A stretch of DNA of 64,000 nucleotides. Source: Gemmatimonadota bacterium. GTDB lineage: Bacteria; Gemmatimonadota; Gemmatimonadetes; Longimicrobiales; Gaopeijiaceae. Every line of letters starts with the position of its first letter. The first letter of the stretch is position 1. Below are positions 17,693 through 29,440 of the stretch, piece after piece. The stretch is from the NCBI GenBank assembly GCA_024638305.1, contig JAHEKN010000288.1:1-64000 (forward strand), read 5' to 3'. The notes beneath the pieces were generated by a model that was not told the DNA's origin, ran no database searches, and saw nothing but the letters and a program-made list of their open reading frames with translations. The position numbers and the translations under genes are program-made.

Positions 17693-18249
17693 CCGCCGTT
17701 CTCCACCGGCCCCGGGTCGACCCGCCCGATCCCCTGCGCCAGGTACCGCCGCGACAGATCGTGGTAGTGGCGGGCGCTCCGCCCGATCCAGGCCGCGGCC
17801 GACCCCTCCAGGGTCTTCTTGACCTGTGCCGGCACGCCCGCCACGACGCTCCGGTCGGGGATCGCCGCTCCCTCCTTGACGACGGCTCCGGCAGCGATGA
17901 GGCATTCCGCACCGATCACTGCCTCCTGTAGGACCACCGCGTTCATGCCCACCAGGGAGCCCCGACCGATCCTGCAGCTCTCGAACTTCGCACCGTGGCC
18001 CACCGTGACCTCGTCCTCCACGACGGTCGGCCCCCAGTCCCCCACGTGAACGACGCAGTTGTCCTGGATGCTCGTCCGCGCGCCGATCACAATGCCGTTC
18101 TGCGGGTGATCGCCTCTCAGCACCGCGCCGAACCAGACCGACGAGCCCGGCCCGATCGTGACGTTGCCGATCAGGACCGCGGACGGAGCCAGAAAGGCGT
18201 CGGCGGCAACGTCGGGTCGTGCCCCCTCGAAGGGGAGGATGATCGCCAT
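17689..18249 (-). CDS. Gamma-class carbonic anhydrase-like hexapeptide protein
   Basis: Left-handed beta-helix protein of the YrdA/PaaY/Cam group, normally a trimer with interfacial zinc. 186 residues from ATG 18249. Hexapeptide repeats span about 20-135, with RGDHPQNGIVIGARTSIQDN in the expected place. Zinc ligands: His68 (VVHVGD) and His85 (VGHGA) are present. The third position, normally His in VLHGC, is Glu90 in AKFESC. Carbonic anhydrase activity is therefore uncertain; some relatives are thioesterases or acyl-binding. It is coupled to the zinc-ribbon gene. Confidence 0.85.
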   Translation of the reverse strand: MAIILPFEGARPDVAADAFLAPSAVLIGNVTIGPGSSVWFGAVLRGDHPQNGIVIGARTSIQDNCVVHVGDWGPTVVEDEVTVGHGAKFESCRIGRGSLVGMNAVVLQEAVIGAECLIAAGAVVKEGAAIPDRSVVAGVPAQVKKTLEGSAAAWIGRSARHYHDLSRRYLAQGIGRVDPGPVENGG

Positions 18250-18486
18250 GGTGTGTGCGCTCCGATGTGCCGGTCGGGCTGGAGGTCGGGCGCGCCCAGG
18301 ATACGCACGCTGGACCCGGACTGCCACGGGTGGCGGCGGCGCCGCGCGGGCACCGGGGGCACCGTGTACAGTGCGTGCGGTCCGGGTGGCCATCCCGTAT
18401 GATCGGCGCCGACCTCGGAGCCGCGGGCCGATCCCCCGGCCGCGCAAAGTAAGGGAGAGCGAGCGCTGAACGCGGACCCCACCACG

Positions 18487-19227
18487 TTGCTCGTCCTCTT
18501 CGCCGTGGGTTCGCTCGCCGGCACTCTCAACGTGGTCGCGGGGGGCGGCTCCATGTTGACCCTCCCCACGCTCATCCTGGTGGGCCTCCCGCCCACGGTA
18601 GCCAATGGCACCAACCGGGTGGCGCTCCTCATGCAGAACACGGCGGCCATCGAGAGCTTCAGGCGCCACGGTCTCGTGCAGTGGGGCTGGATACGCCAAG
18701 CCGCCCTCCCCGCCGCCCTGGGCGCCGCACTGGGCGCCGCCGTGGGCGTGAGCATGGGCGACCTGGCCTTCCAGCGACTGTTGGCCGTGGCCATGCTCGC
18801 CGTCGCGCTCTGGATGATCGCGGGTCCCGGGATGGCCACTCAGACGGGAGAGGTCCTGGACTCAGATAGGTTCCCGCTCGGACGGGCTGGGCTCACCTTG
18901 GCCTTCGTGGCCACGGGCTTCTACGGTGGGCTGGTGCAGGTTGGATTGGGCTTCATCGTTCTGGCCATCGTGGCCGGCGCAGGAATGGACCTCGTCCGCG
19001 GCAACGCCCTCAAAGTGGTGGTCGCCTGGGTGTTCCACGTCCCCGCGATCGCGATCTACGCGGCGAGCGGCATGGTCGATTGGCGGCTGGGCGCTACGCT
19101 CGGCGTCGGCACCGTATGTGGCGGGCTATTCGGAGTGCGCCTGAACGTGCTCAAGGGCCAGGCCTGGATCCGCCGTGTGGTCGTCCTGGCCGTGGTGGTC
19201 CTGGCGATCCGGCTCCTGGTGGGCTGA
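18487..19227 (+). CDS. TauE/SafE (TSUP) family membrane permease
   Basis: Integral membrane protein of the sulfite/organosulfonate exporter family; members move small anions and substrate cannot be read from sequence. 246 residues from a TTG at 18487, with about seven or eight hydrophobic segments. Conserved first-repeat pattern LAGTLNVVAGGGSMLTLP and second-repeat GFYGGLVQVGLGFIVLAI mark the internal duplication. The only good SD (AAGGGAG, 18451-18457) is spaced for a CTG at 18466, which would add seven residues (LNADPTT), so the true start is open. Flanked by a divergent carbonic anhydrase-like gene and a convergent CNNM gene. Confidence 0.88.
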   Translation: MLVLFAVGSLAGTLNVVAGGGSMLTLPTLILVGLPPTVANGTNRVALLMQNTAAIESFRRHGLVQWGWIRQAALPAALGAALGAAVGVSMGDLAFQRLLAVAMLAVALWMIAGPGMATQTGEVLDSDRFPLGRAGLTLAFVATGFYGGLVQVGLGFIVLAIVAGAGMDLVRGNALKVVVAWVFHVPAIAIYAASGMVDWRLGATLGVGTVCGGLFGVRLNVLKGQAWIRRVVVLAVVVLAIRLLVG

Positions 19228-19271
19228 GGGTCGACCCGACCCCTTCGCCTGCTGCTCCGGGCGCCCTCGGC

Positions 19272-20528
19272 TCACGCGGCCTCGTCGCCCTCGGAGCCCT
19301 TGGTCAGGCGGAGGCGCGCCCGCAGGACCTGGGTGTCAGACGCCTCCAACACCTCGATCGTACAGTCGGCCAGCTCCAGTCGCTCGCCCACCTCTGGGAC
19401 GTGTCCCAGCTCTTCCAGCAGCAACCCGTTGATGGTGCGATGCTCGAGGTAGGGCAGCGGGACGTTGTACGCATGGTGGATCTCCCGGAGCTCCGTGTTG
19501 CCGCTGACCACGATCTCGCTCCGTCCCACCCGGACAAGGAGCTCCTGCTCCTCGTCCGTTTCGTCGTGGATCTCGCCCACCAGCTCCTCGAGCACGTCCT
19601 CGAGAGTGACCAACCCGTCGGTACCGCCGAACTCGTCGGCGATGATCCCCATGTGGATGCGACGCGCCTGGAAGTCGCGCAGCAGCCGCGTGAGCGGGAC
19701 CGAGCCCGGCACGAAGAGCGGGTCGCGGGCCAGGCGGGACAGGGGGACTCCGCGGTGCCCGGCCACGTAGGCCTGGTAGGCCTCGCGGACGTACAGGATG
19801 CCCGTAACGTCGTCGATGCTCTCGCCGTACACGGGCACCCTGGAATATGGAATCGTCTTCACCTGGTCGATGATCTCGCCCAGCGTGAGCGAGTCCTCCC
19901 ACGCGAAGATCGCCACGCGCGGCGTCATCACGTCCCAGGCCTTGCGCTCGTCCAGTCGAAAAGCCCGTTCGACCAATTCGCGCTCGTCTTGCCCCAGCAC
20001 ACCCTCCTCCTCACCGAGATCGGTGAGGTCCTTGAGCTCCCGCTCCCCGGGGGCCGCTCCTTCCTGGCCGTCCTGCCGGTCGAGGATCTCCCCGATCCCG
20101 CTGACCGGGAGGAGGATCGGCCGCACCACTCGCTCCAGTCGGAGCAGCATGGGCGCCGCCGACAGGGCAAGGCTCACCGGCCGGCGGGCCGCGAGCACCC
20201 TGGGCAGCACTTCGACCAGGAAGACGATACCCACCGCAACGCTCGGGATCGCGATCCAGGCCCCCGCCAACCCCCAGACCTGCACCGCGGCGGCCACCAT
20301 GATCCCGGCGGCCCCGATGTTCAGGATGACTTTGCCGAAGATCAGCGCGTGACGGACCGCGTCCGGCCGTTCATGGAGAGCGGCGAGCGCTTCCGAGCCG
20401 TCGAACCCCTCCTCGGAGACCGTCCGCACGTGTGACGCTGATACCGCAAACACGGCCGTCTCGGCCGCCGACAGGATCGCCGACAAGAGAAGGAGAAGCA
20501 CGAGCACGATCGCAGCGCTCGTCAACAT
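19272..20528 (-). CDS. CNNM/HlyC-CorC family transporter with CBS pair
   Basis: Inner-membrane protein thought to export magnesium or cobalt. 418 residues from ATG 20528. The N-terminal DUF21/CNNM membrane domain (about 1-150, including SAAETAVFAVSASHV) is followed by a CBS pair (about 195-320) with the hallmarks MTPRVAIFAW and GIIADEFGGTDGLVTLED. The C-terminal CorC_HlyC domain (about 335-410) contains GNTELREIHHAYNV. Family architecture and length are normal. It lies 103 bases downstream of the MoxR gene on the same strand. Confidence 0.92.
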   Translation of the reverse strand: MLTSAAIVLVLLLLLSAILSAAETAVFAVSASHVRTVSEEGFDGSEALAALHERPDAVRHALIFGKVILNIGAAGIMVAAAVQVWGLAGAWIAIPSVAVGIVFLVEVLPRVLAARRPVSLALSAAPMLLRLERVVRPILLPVSGIGEILDRQDGQEGAAPGERELKDLTDLGEEEGVLGQDERELVERAFRLDERKAWDVMTPRVAIFAWEDSLTLGEIIDQVKTIPYSRVPVYGESIDDVTGILYVREAYQAYVAGHRGVPLSRLARDPLFVPGSVPLTRLLRDFQARRIHMGIIADEFGGTDGLVTLEDVLEELVGEIHDETDEEQELLVRVGRSEIVVSGNTELREIHHAYNVPLPYLEHRTINGLLLEELGHVPEVGERLELADCTIEVLEASDTQVLRARLRLTKGSEGDEAA

Positions 20529-20631
20529 GGGACCCCCGGGATTCCGGTGGGCCGGAGCGAGTGAGCCCCCGCGCGAGGGGGGCAAGGTGAGAAAGGTGGG
20601 TTCGGAGGTCGGTCGTTGCTACTCGGAGGGT

Positions 20632-21651
<1,020 letters not shown>

Positions 21652-21842
21652 CGAATCGATTCTAGTCCTGAAGGAAGGTTCGCCGGGCGCGTCGGTCCGA
21701 GTCTCACGAAAAGAAGGAGAGCGAGCAATTCCGGTGCTGGCCGGCGAGGGAAGAATCGACTGTGAGGAACCGGCGTGAGTCAGTGGCTTGGGACGGCCAA
21801 AAGTGTTGTCTGCACGGGCCTTCCGTCAAGCCGAACCGTTGC

Positions 21843-21871
21843 TTGCGAAATTTTTCACAAGCGCCTACATT
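21843..21871 (+). promoter_or_regulatory. Sigma70-type promoter of the atp operon
   Basis: TTGCGA at 21843-21848 and TACATT at 21866-21871 are separated by exactly 17 bases, in a locally AT-rich pocket (AAATTTTTCACAA). Transcription would start near 21878. A near-ideal SD AGGAGGG at 21891-21897 follows, 10 bases before the first ATG at 21908. Confidence 0.6.
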
Positions 21872-21907
21872 TCGCAGGCTCAGGACCTTGAGGAGGGTTT
21901 GTCGCGA

Positions 21908-22168
21908 ATGAGCGCGCCCGACCGGGACCCCGGGGAAGCCTCCCGGAAAGCGATGGTCGGACAGGGGCGATACCTCGGCTACGGTTTGGCCGCGGCGATG
22001 TCTACGCTCCTGTTCTTCCTGATCGGACTCTGGTTGGACGGGAAGCTCGGAACCACCCCCTTCCTCACCTTCGGTGGGGCGTTTTTCGGGGGCGCGGCAG
22101 GGTTTTACAACCTGTACGTCCACCTCGTGGTTGAGCCGGAGCACTCGGATGAAGAGGAGGTCCGGTGA
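21908..22168 (+). CDS. atpZ: AtpZ/AtpI-family small membrane protein
   Basis: 86 residues with two membrane helices (about 21-41 and 51-73); family members assist c-ring assembly or divalent cation transport alongside the F1Fo ATP synthase. The ATG at 21908 was chosen over the upstream start at 21788 because of the AGGAGGG at 21891-21897 and because homologues begin near this point. Motifs GRYLGYGLAAAMSTLLFFLI and GLWLDGKLGTTPFLT match the family. First gene of the operon; its stop overlaps the next GTG. Confidence 0.85.
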   Translation: MSAPDRDPGEASRKAMVGQGRYLGYGLAAAMSTLLFFLIGLWLDGKLGTTPFLTFGGAFFGGAAGFYNLYVHLVVEPEHSDEEEVR

Positions 22169-22617
22169 GACAGACCTGGGTGTTCGCCGCATTCGCGCTC
22201 GGACTGGTCGCCATGGTGTTGTTGGTGGCGCGACCGCTCCTGGGCGCCAGCGGTTGGACGGCCCTTGCCGTCGCGGGCATGGTCGGGTGGTCGGCCCAGG
22301 TGGCGCTCCGCCTGCTGCTGACGCCCTGGCGTCGTGACGCCAAGCAATTCATGAAGGCGATCGCCGCCGGCGCCATCGGGCGCATGCTCGTGGTGGCCGT
22401 GGCGATCGTTTGGGTGGCGGTGCGGGGACATGCCCACCCGGTGCTGTTCCTGATCGGGCTGGCCGGGTTCCTGTTCGTCCTACTCATGCTGGAAGCGTTC
22501 ATGGAGAACTCGAAGCGGTTTCGCACGTCGGAGCCGCGACACGCGGAAGACGGCGACGCGGAGTCGGACGCGGGCGAGGACGTCCCCGGATCTGCACGCA
22601 GTCTGGCGCACGGATAG
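22165..22617 (+). CDS. atpI: ATP synthase subunit I-like membrane protein
   Basis: 150 residues from GTG 22165 (GTGA overlap with atpZ). Four hydrophobic segments (about 5-25, 31-48, 66-88, 92-112) are followed by an acidic hydrophilic tail of ~35 residues. Position before atpB and helix number fit the AtpI/subunit I group, although sequence in this group is weakly conserved. Likely function is help in Fo c-ring assembly. Its TAG is directly followed by the ATG of atpB. Confidence 0.75.
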   Translation: MRQTWVFAAFALGLVAMVLLVARPLLGASGWTALAVAGMVGWSAQVALRLLLTPWRRDAKQFMKAIAAGAIGRMLVVAVAIVWVAVRGHAHPVLFLIGLAGFLFVLLMLEAFMENSKRFRTSEPRHAEDGDAESDAGEDVPGSARSLAHG

Positions 22618-23565
22618 ATGCCGCTCATTCGCTGGATCCAGGCGGCTGCCGGCCAGGCGGGGCAGCACGCCGAGGAGGCCGCTCAGGCCGCCGAGCACGG
22701 AGCCGAGGCGGCGGGACATGCCGAGGGCGTGTTCGACCTCGGGGCGACGCTCGGACACCACATCCTGAACTCCCCGGAGTACGAGCTCCCGTTCGCTGCG
22801 TTGCCGCTTCCTCATTTCGCACCCGTCGAGATTGCCGGCATCACGTTCGATTTCTCGTTCTCCAAGCATTTGGTCCTGCTGCTCCTGGCCGCGGCGCTCA
22901 CGCTGCTGATGGTGACGTGGGTGGCGCGGGTCGTCAGCAGGGACGTGGAGAAGGCGCCGTCGGGATTTGCGAATGCGCTCGAGGCGCTGGTGGTGTTCTT
23001 CCGCGACGACGTCTGCAAGCTCAGCATCGGACATGGTTACGAGAAGTTCACGCCCTTCGTGCTGACGCTGTTCTTCTTCATCCTGAACATGAACCTCCTC
23101 GGGTTGGTGCCCTGGGGCGGCAGCGCCACCGGCAACCTGTCGGTGACGGCGGCCCTGGCGGTGATCACGTTCTTCGTGGTGGAGGTGTCGGGGTTCCTCA
23201 AGCTGGGACCCATGGGCTACGCCAAGACCATCTTCTTCATTCCGCCGGGGACGACGGGCATCTGGAAGGTCGTCATGCTCCTCGTCATGACCCCGGTGGA
23301 GTTGATGTCCAAGCTGACCAAGCCGTTCGCGCTGGCCATCCGTTTGTTCGCCAACATGACCGCCGGGCACATGCTGATCTTCACGCTGCTCGGGCTCATC
23401 TTCGTGTTCGCGGGCACCGGGTTTGTGCAGGTGGGCGTTGCCCTGGGCGCGTTCGTCATGGTCAGCCTGATCATGCTGTTGGAGCTCCTCGTCGCGCTCA
23501 TTCAGGCCTACATCTTCGCGATGCTGGCGGCGGTGTTCATCGGCCTCATGCAGCACGAGCACTAG
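22618..23565 (+). CDS. atpB: ATP synthase Fo subunit a
   Basis: Membrane stator subunit forming the two proton half-channels against the c-ring. 315 residues, longer than E. coli (271). Residues 8-40 are an Ala/His/Glu-rich extension (AAGQAGQHAEEAAQAAEHGA) ahead of the first helix. The essential arginine lies in KPFALAIRLFANMTAGH, and the last helix carries the family-typical LLVALIQAYIFAMLAAVFI. The ATG immediately follows the atpI stop. A 60-base gap then precedes atpE, whose SD is AAAGGGG. Confidence 0.95.
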   Translation: MPLIRWIQAAAGQAGQHAEEAAQAAEHGAEAAGHAEGVFDLGATLGHHILNSPEYELPFAALPLPHFAPVEIAGITFDFSFSKHLVLLLLAAALTLLMVTWVARVVSRDVEKAPSGFANALEALVVFFRDDVCKLSIGHGYEKFTPFVLTLFFFILNMNLLGLVPWGGSATGNLSVTAALAVITFFVVEVSGFLKLGPMGYAKTIFFIPPGTTGIWKVVMLLVMTPVELMSKLTKPFALAIRLFANMTAGHMLIFTLLGLIFVFAGTGFVQVGVALGAFVMVSLIMLLELLVALIQAYIFAMLAAVFIGLMQHEH

Positions 23566-23625
23566 ACACTCTGAAACCGAAAAAGCTCTTTCACCTCTCC
23601 ACCTAAAAGGGGAATCGGAGAAACC

Positions 23626-23907
23626 ATGCTCTTCGCCACTTTGTCGGCGGTTCAGGACGCCATCGCGGATCCCATCATCGCTCGGAACTATCTCGCTCTG
23701 CTCGGCGCCGGTATCGGCGCCGGCCTGGCCGTGGTCGGCGCGGGCATCGGGATCGGCGGCATCGGAAACGGCGCGACCCTGGGGATCGCGCGCCAGCCGG
23801 AAGCCACCAACGACATCCGCGGCCTGGCCATTCTGCTGGCTGCGTTCGTCGAGGGTGCGGCGCTGTTCGCCATCGTTGTCGCCGCGACGTTCAAGTTCGT
23901 CCAGTAG
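23626..23907 (+). CDS. atpE: ATP synthase Fo subunit c
   Basis: Rotor ring subunit, two helices. 93 residues. The glycine-rich helix 1 GAGIGAGLAVVGAGIGIGG and the polar loop ARQPEA are standard. The ion carboxylate is Glu76 in AFVEGAALF. The residue after it is Gly, not Ser/Thr, and helix 1 lacks the Gln of sodium-type rings, so proton coupling is the better reading. About 18 residues precede helix 1. It is spaced from atpB and atpF by 60 and 73 bases, the largest gaps in the operon, which may allow higher expression from a stronger RBS. Confidence 0.96.
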   Translation: MLFATLSAVQDAIADPIIARNYLALLGAGIGAGLAVVGAGIGIGGIGNGATLGIARQPEATNDIRGLAILLAAFVEGAALFAIVVAATFKFVQ

Positions 23908-23980
23908 CGCGCCCCGGGGATCGGGTCGCCCACAGGTGGGCGGGCCCGTCCCGGCGTCGCCCCACCGATTCGGGGGAACG

Positions 23981-24586
23981 ATGACGAGAGGTATGGCAAC
24001 CTCGGCTCTGGGCGCACTGTGGGTAGCCGTGTCGCCGGTCGCGGCCCGGGCGCAGGAGGAGGATCACAGTGTGGCCTGGGACACGCTCTTCAGCGTAGAG
24101 CCCGGGCTCATGGTGTGGACGGTCCTGACGTTCCTCGTGCTGCTGTGGGTTCTGGGCCGGTTCGCGTGGAAGCCCCTGCTCGGCGCGCTCGACGCGCGCG
24201 AGCAGCGCATTCGAGACAACATCGAGGAAGCGCAGCGGCTCAAGGAGGAGAGCGAGGCGCTCTCCGCGGAGCACCGGGCACAGCTCGCCGAGGCCCGCAG
24301 GGAGGCACAGCGCATCATTGCCGAGAGCCGTGATGCGGCCGACCGCGTGCGCCGGGACATCGAGGAGAAGGCACGTACCGAAAGCCAGGCCATCCTGGAT
24401 CGCGCGCGAGCCGAGATCGAGCGGGGCAAGGTGGCCGCGCTGGAACAGATCCGCCGTGAGTCGGTGGAGATCGCCCTCGGGGCCGCGGGCAAGCTGATCG
24501 GCCAGAGCCTGGATGGTGAGACCGATCGCGCGCTTGTGGAGCGGTATCTGACTGGCCTGGAGGGCCGGTCGGGGGCCGAGGCGTGA
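23981..24586 (+). CDS. atpF: ATP synthase Fo subunit b
   Basis: Peripheral stalk subunit linking Fo to F1 through a long coiled coil. 201 residues from ATG 23981 (SD CGGGGG). Unusually, a signal-peptide-like segment (residues 5-25, SALGALWVAVSPVAARAQ) precedes the real membrane helix (about 42-62, MVWTVLTFLVLLWVLGRFAW). From 65 on the sequence is a charged heptad-rich helix containing LDAREQRIRDNIEEAQRLKE. The C-terminus ends in AALEQIRRESVEIALGAAGKL, as in normal b subunits. Its TGA overlaps the GTG of atpH. Confidence 0.94.
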   Translation: MTRGMATSALGALWVAVSPVAARAQEEDHSVAWDTLFSVEPGLMVWTVLTFLVLLWVLGRFAWKPLLGALDAREQRIRDNIEEAQRLKEESEALSAEHRAQLAEARREAQRIIAESRDAADRVRRDIEEKARTESQAILDRARAEIERGKVAALEQIRRESVEIALGAAGKLIGQSLDGETDRALVERYLTGLEGRSGAEA

Positions 24587-25158
24587 GAGACGAGTCCGTA
24601 GCGCGGAGCTATGCTCAGACGCTTCTGGAGCTCGCCGAGCGCCACGAGGGCGCGGAGGTATACGGCGCCTGGATGCACGCTTTCGGGGAGATGCTGGTCC
24701 AGGACCCGAAGCTCAGGCTCTTCCTGGAGACGCCCCGCATCGACGCGGCCCAGAAGAAGACCGTGCTTCGCCGGGCGATGGGCGAGCACGTGCCGCGGCC
24801 CTTCCTGAACTTCGTGCTCATCACCATCGACAAGAGGCGCCAGCGCCTACTGCGCCAGATCGACGAGGAATACCAGTCCCTGCTCGACGAGAAGCTCGGA
24901 CGCCAGCGCGTCAACGTGACGTTCGCGCGGCCCGTTTCCGACGAGCAGCTGGCCGAGGTGTCGGCCCGACTCGGCCGACTGCTGGGCAGAACGGCCATCC
25001 CGCAGGTGCGCATTCGCCCGGAGATCCTGGGCGGGATCGTGGTGCGCGCCGGCGACACGGTATACGACGGGTCGGTCCGCCGCCGGATGGAGCGACTGCG
25101 CCGACGGATGCTCGAGGCGGAGCTTCCCCCGTCGGCGACCGAGATCATCGAGACCTAG
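24583..25158 (+). CDS. atpH: ATP synthase F1 subunit delta
   Basis: Sits on top of the F1 head and joins it to the b stalk. 191 residues from GTG 24583, coupled to atpF by GTGA. Family features: N-terminal helical bundle starting SVARSYAQTLLELAERH, the central FLNFVLITIDKRRQRLL, and the C-terminal signature region RIRPEILGGIVVRAGDTVYDGS. Length is slightly above the usual ~178 because of a short C-terminal tail. Next gene atpA starts after 32 bases. Confidence 0.95.
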   Translation: MRDESVARSYAQTLLELAERHEGAEVYGAWMHAFGEMLVQDPKLRLFLETPRIDAAQKKTVLRRAMGEHVPRPFLNFVLITIDKRRQRLLRQIDEEYQSLLDEKLGRQRVNVTFARPVSDEQLAEVSARLGRLLGRTAIPQVRIRPEILGGIVVRAGDTVYDGSVRRRMERLRRRMLEAELPPSATEIIET

Positions 25159-25190
25159 CGAATCACCCACGCGTGAAGAGGAACGGATAG

Positions 25191-26738
25191 ATGGCCACGT
25201 CGGACGCAACGCTCAGGGCGAGCGAGATCAAGGGCGTCCTGCTCGCGGAGATCGAAAGCTACGACGAGCAGCTCCAGGCCGAGGAAGTCGGTGAGGTCCT
25301 GGAGGTCAAGGACGGGATCGCCCGCATCTACGGCCTCACCAAGGCCATGTCGAGCGAAATGCTGGAAATCACGGCGGCCGAGTCGGGGGAGACCGTGACG
25401 GCCCTGGCGCTCAACCTGGAAGAAGACAACATCGGCGCTGTGATCATGGGCGACTGGACGGCCCTCCACGAGGGGGACCAGGTGCGTCGCACGGGGCGCG
25501 TCCTCGAGGTCCCCGTCGGGGCCGGGTACATCGGGCGGGTGGTGAATCCGCTCGGTGAGCCGATCGACGGCGCCGGGCCCATCGAGACCGAGGGCAGCCG
25601 CAAGATCGACATCGTTGCCCCGGGCATCGTGAAGCGGCAACCGGTGCACGAGCCGCTCCAGACCGGCCTCAAGGCCGTGGACTCGATGATCCCGATCGGC
25701 CGCGGCCAGCGGGAGCTGATCATCGGCGACCGCGGGACCGGCAAGAGCGCCATCGCCATCGACACGATCATCAATCAGGCCGGCCAGGACGTCATCTGCG
25801 TGTACTGCGCCATCGGCCAGCGCGCCGGGAAGGTGGCGAGCGTGGTGGAGACGCTTCGCGAGCACGGCGCGATGGAGTACACGATCGTGGTGGCGTCCAA
25901 CGCCTCCGAGCCCGCCCCGCTCCAGTACATCGCTCCCTACGCCGCGACCGCGCTGGCCGAGCACTTCCTCTGGCAGGGCAAGCACACGCTGGTCGTGTAC
26001 GACGACCTGTCCAAGCAGGCCACGGCCTACCGGCAGCTCTCGCTCGTTCTGCGGCGTCCGCCGGGACGAGAGGCGTACCCCGGCGACGTGTTCTACCTGC
26101 ACTCCCGACTGCTCGAGCGGGCATGCAAGCTCTCGGACGAGCAGGGTGGTGGGTCGCTCACGGCGCTCCCCATCATCGAGACGCAGGGGGGCGACGTCTC
26201 CGCGTATATCCCCACCAACGTCATCTCGATCACGGACGGACAGATCTACTTGCAGCCGGATCTGTTCTTTGCCGGCGTACGCCCGGCGGTCAACGTCGGC
26301 CTGTCGGTGTCCCGGGTGGGCGGCAACGCCCAGATCAAGGGGATGAAGAAGGTGGCCGGCCGTCTGCGCCTCGACCTGGCCCAGTTCCGGGCGCTCGAGG
26401 CGTTTGCCCAGTTCGGATCGGATCTGGACGCGGCCACCCAGCGGCAGCTCGCGCGCGGGGAGCGGCTCGTCGAGATCCTCAAGCAGCCCCAGTACCGGCC
26501 GGTTCCGGTCGAGAAGCAGGTGCTCGTCATCTACGCGGCCACCAACGGATTCGTGGACCGTGTGGCCGTGGACGACGTGCGGCAGTGGGAGCAGGAATTC
26601 AACGAGTATGTGGAGGCGCACGCTCCCGAGATCCTCGCGAGCGTGCGGGAAGAGAAGGTCATCAGCGAGGAGACCGAGAAGCTGCTCAAGGAGACGCTGG
26701 AGGCGTTCAACAAGACGTTCGCCGCCCAGCGCGCCTAG
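25191..26738 (+). CDS. atpA: ATP synthase F1 subunit alpha
   Basis: Regulatory nucleotide-binding subunit of the alpha3beta3 head. 515 residues, normal length. P-loop GDRGTGKS at 179-186; the F1 alpha landmark [16 protein letters not shown] and [17 protein letters not shown] follow. The N-terminal segment [17 protein letters not shown] contacts delta as in other bacteria. RBS GAGGAACGG lies before ATG 25191. No deviation from the family is seen. Confidence 0.98.
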   Translation: MATSDATLRASEIKGVLLAEIESYDEQLQAEEVGEVLEVKDGIARIYGLTKAMSSEMLEITAAESGETVTALALNLEEDNIGAVIMGDWTALHEGDQVRRTGRVLEVPVGAGYIGRVVNPLGEPIDGAGPIETEGSRKIDIVAPGIVKRQPVHEPLQTGLKAVDSMIPIGRGQRELIIGDRGTGKSAIAIDTIINQAGQDVICVYCAIGQRAGKVASVVETLREHGAMEYTIVVASNASEPAPLQYIAPYAATALAEHFLWQGKHTLVVYDDLSKQATAYRQLSLVLRRPPGREAYPGDVFYLHSRLLERACKLSDEQGGGSLTALPIIETQGGDVSAYIPTNVISITDGQIYLQPDLFFAGVRPAVNVGLSVSRVGGNAQIKGMKKVAGRLRLDLAQFRALEAFAQFGSDLDAATQRQLARGERLVEILKQPQYRPVPVEKQVLVIYAATNGFVDRVAVDDVRQWEQEFNEYVEAHAPEILASVREEKVISEETEKLLKETLEAFNKTFAAQRA

Positions 26739-26766
26739 CGCGGCCCCAGGGACGGAGTAGCGAGCC

Positions 26767-29069
<2,303 letters not shown>

Positions 29070-29070
29070 C

Positions 29071-29403
29071 ATGGCCGAGAGCGCGCTGAGCGTTCGTGTC
29101 GTCTCTCCGGAGCGCACGGTTTTCGAGGGGGAAGCCCGGGGCGTGGTGGCGCCGGCTTGGGACGGACTCGTCGGGATTCTTCGAGGCCACGCCCCAATGA
29201 TCACCCTACTGGGCGCCGGCCAGATCGTGGTTCACACGGGGTCGGCCGAGCAGACGTTCCACGTGGCAGGGGGACTGCTCAAGGTGGAGGCGGACCAGGT
29301 CACCGCGCTCACCGAGTACGCCTCCGAGGAGCCGCCGCCGGCAGACGTGGTCGCGCGCCTGCGCAGCGAGAACGCCAACCTGTCCGACGAGGGCGACTCC
29401 TGA
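29071..29403 (+). CDS. atpC: ATP synthase F1 subunit epsilon, short form
   Basis: Rotor subunit joining gamma to the c-ring. 110 residues against ~138 in E. coli. The N-terminal beta-sandwich (about 5-88: VRVVSPERTVFEGEARGVVAP through VEADQVTALTEYA) is complete. The C-terminal helical hairpin that inhibits ATP hydrolysis in many bacteria is reduced to about 20 residues ending NLSDEGDS. Intrinsic epsilon inhibition is therefore probably absent. Last of the ten atp-operon genes; the PHP gene follows after 37 bases. Confidence 0.93.
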   Translation: MAESALSVRVVSPERTVFEGEARGVVAPAWDGLVGILRGHAPMITLLGAGQIVVHTGSAEQTFHVAGGLLKVEADQVTALTEYASEEPPPADVVARLRSENANLSDEGDS

Positions 29404-29440
29404 CGTCCCTCGCCTGGCTCCGGCCCGGGAGGCGAGCGCG

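Noticed and set aside
23626-23907. Sodium-type c-ring
   Set aside because: The ion-site Glu76 is followed by Gly-Ala rather than Ser/Thr, and helix 1 lacks the matching Gln.
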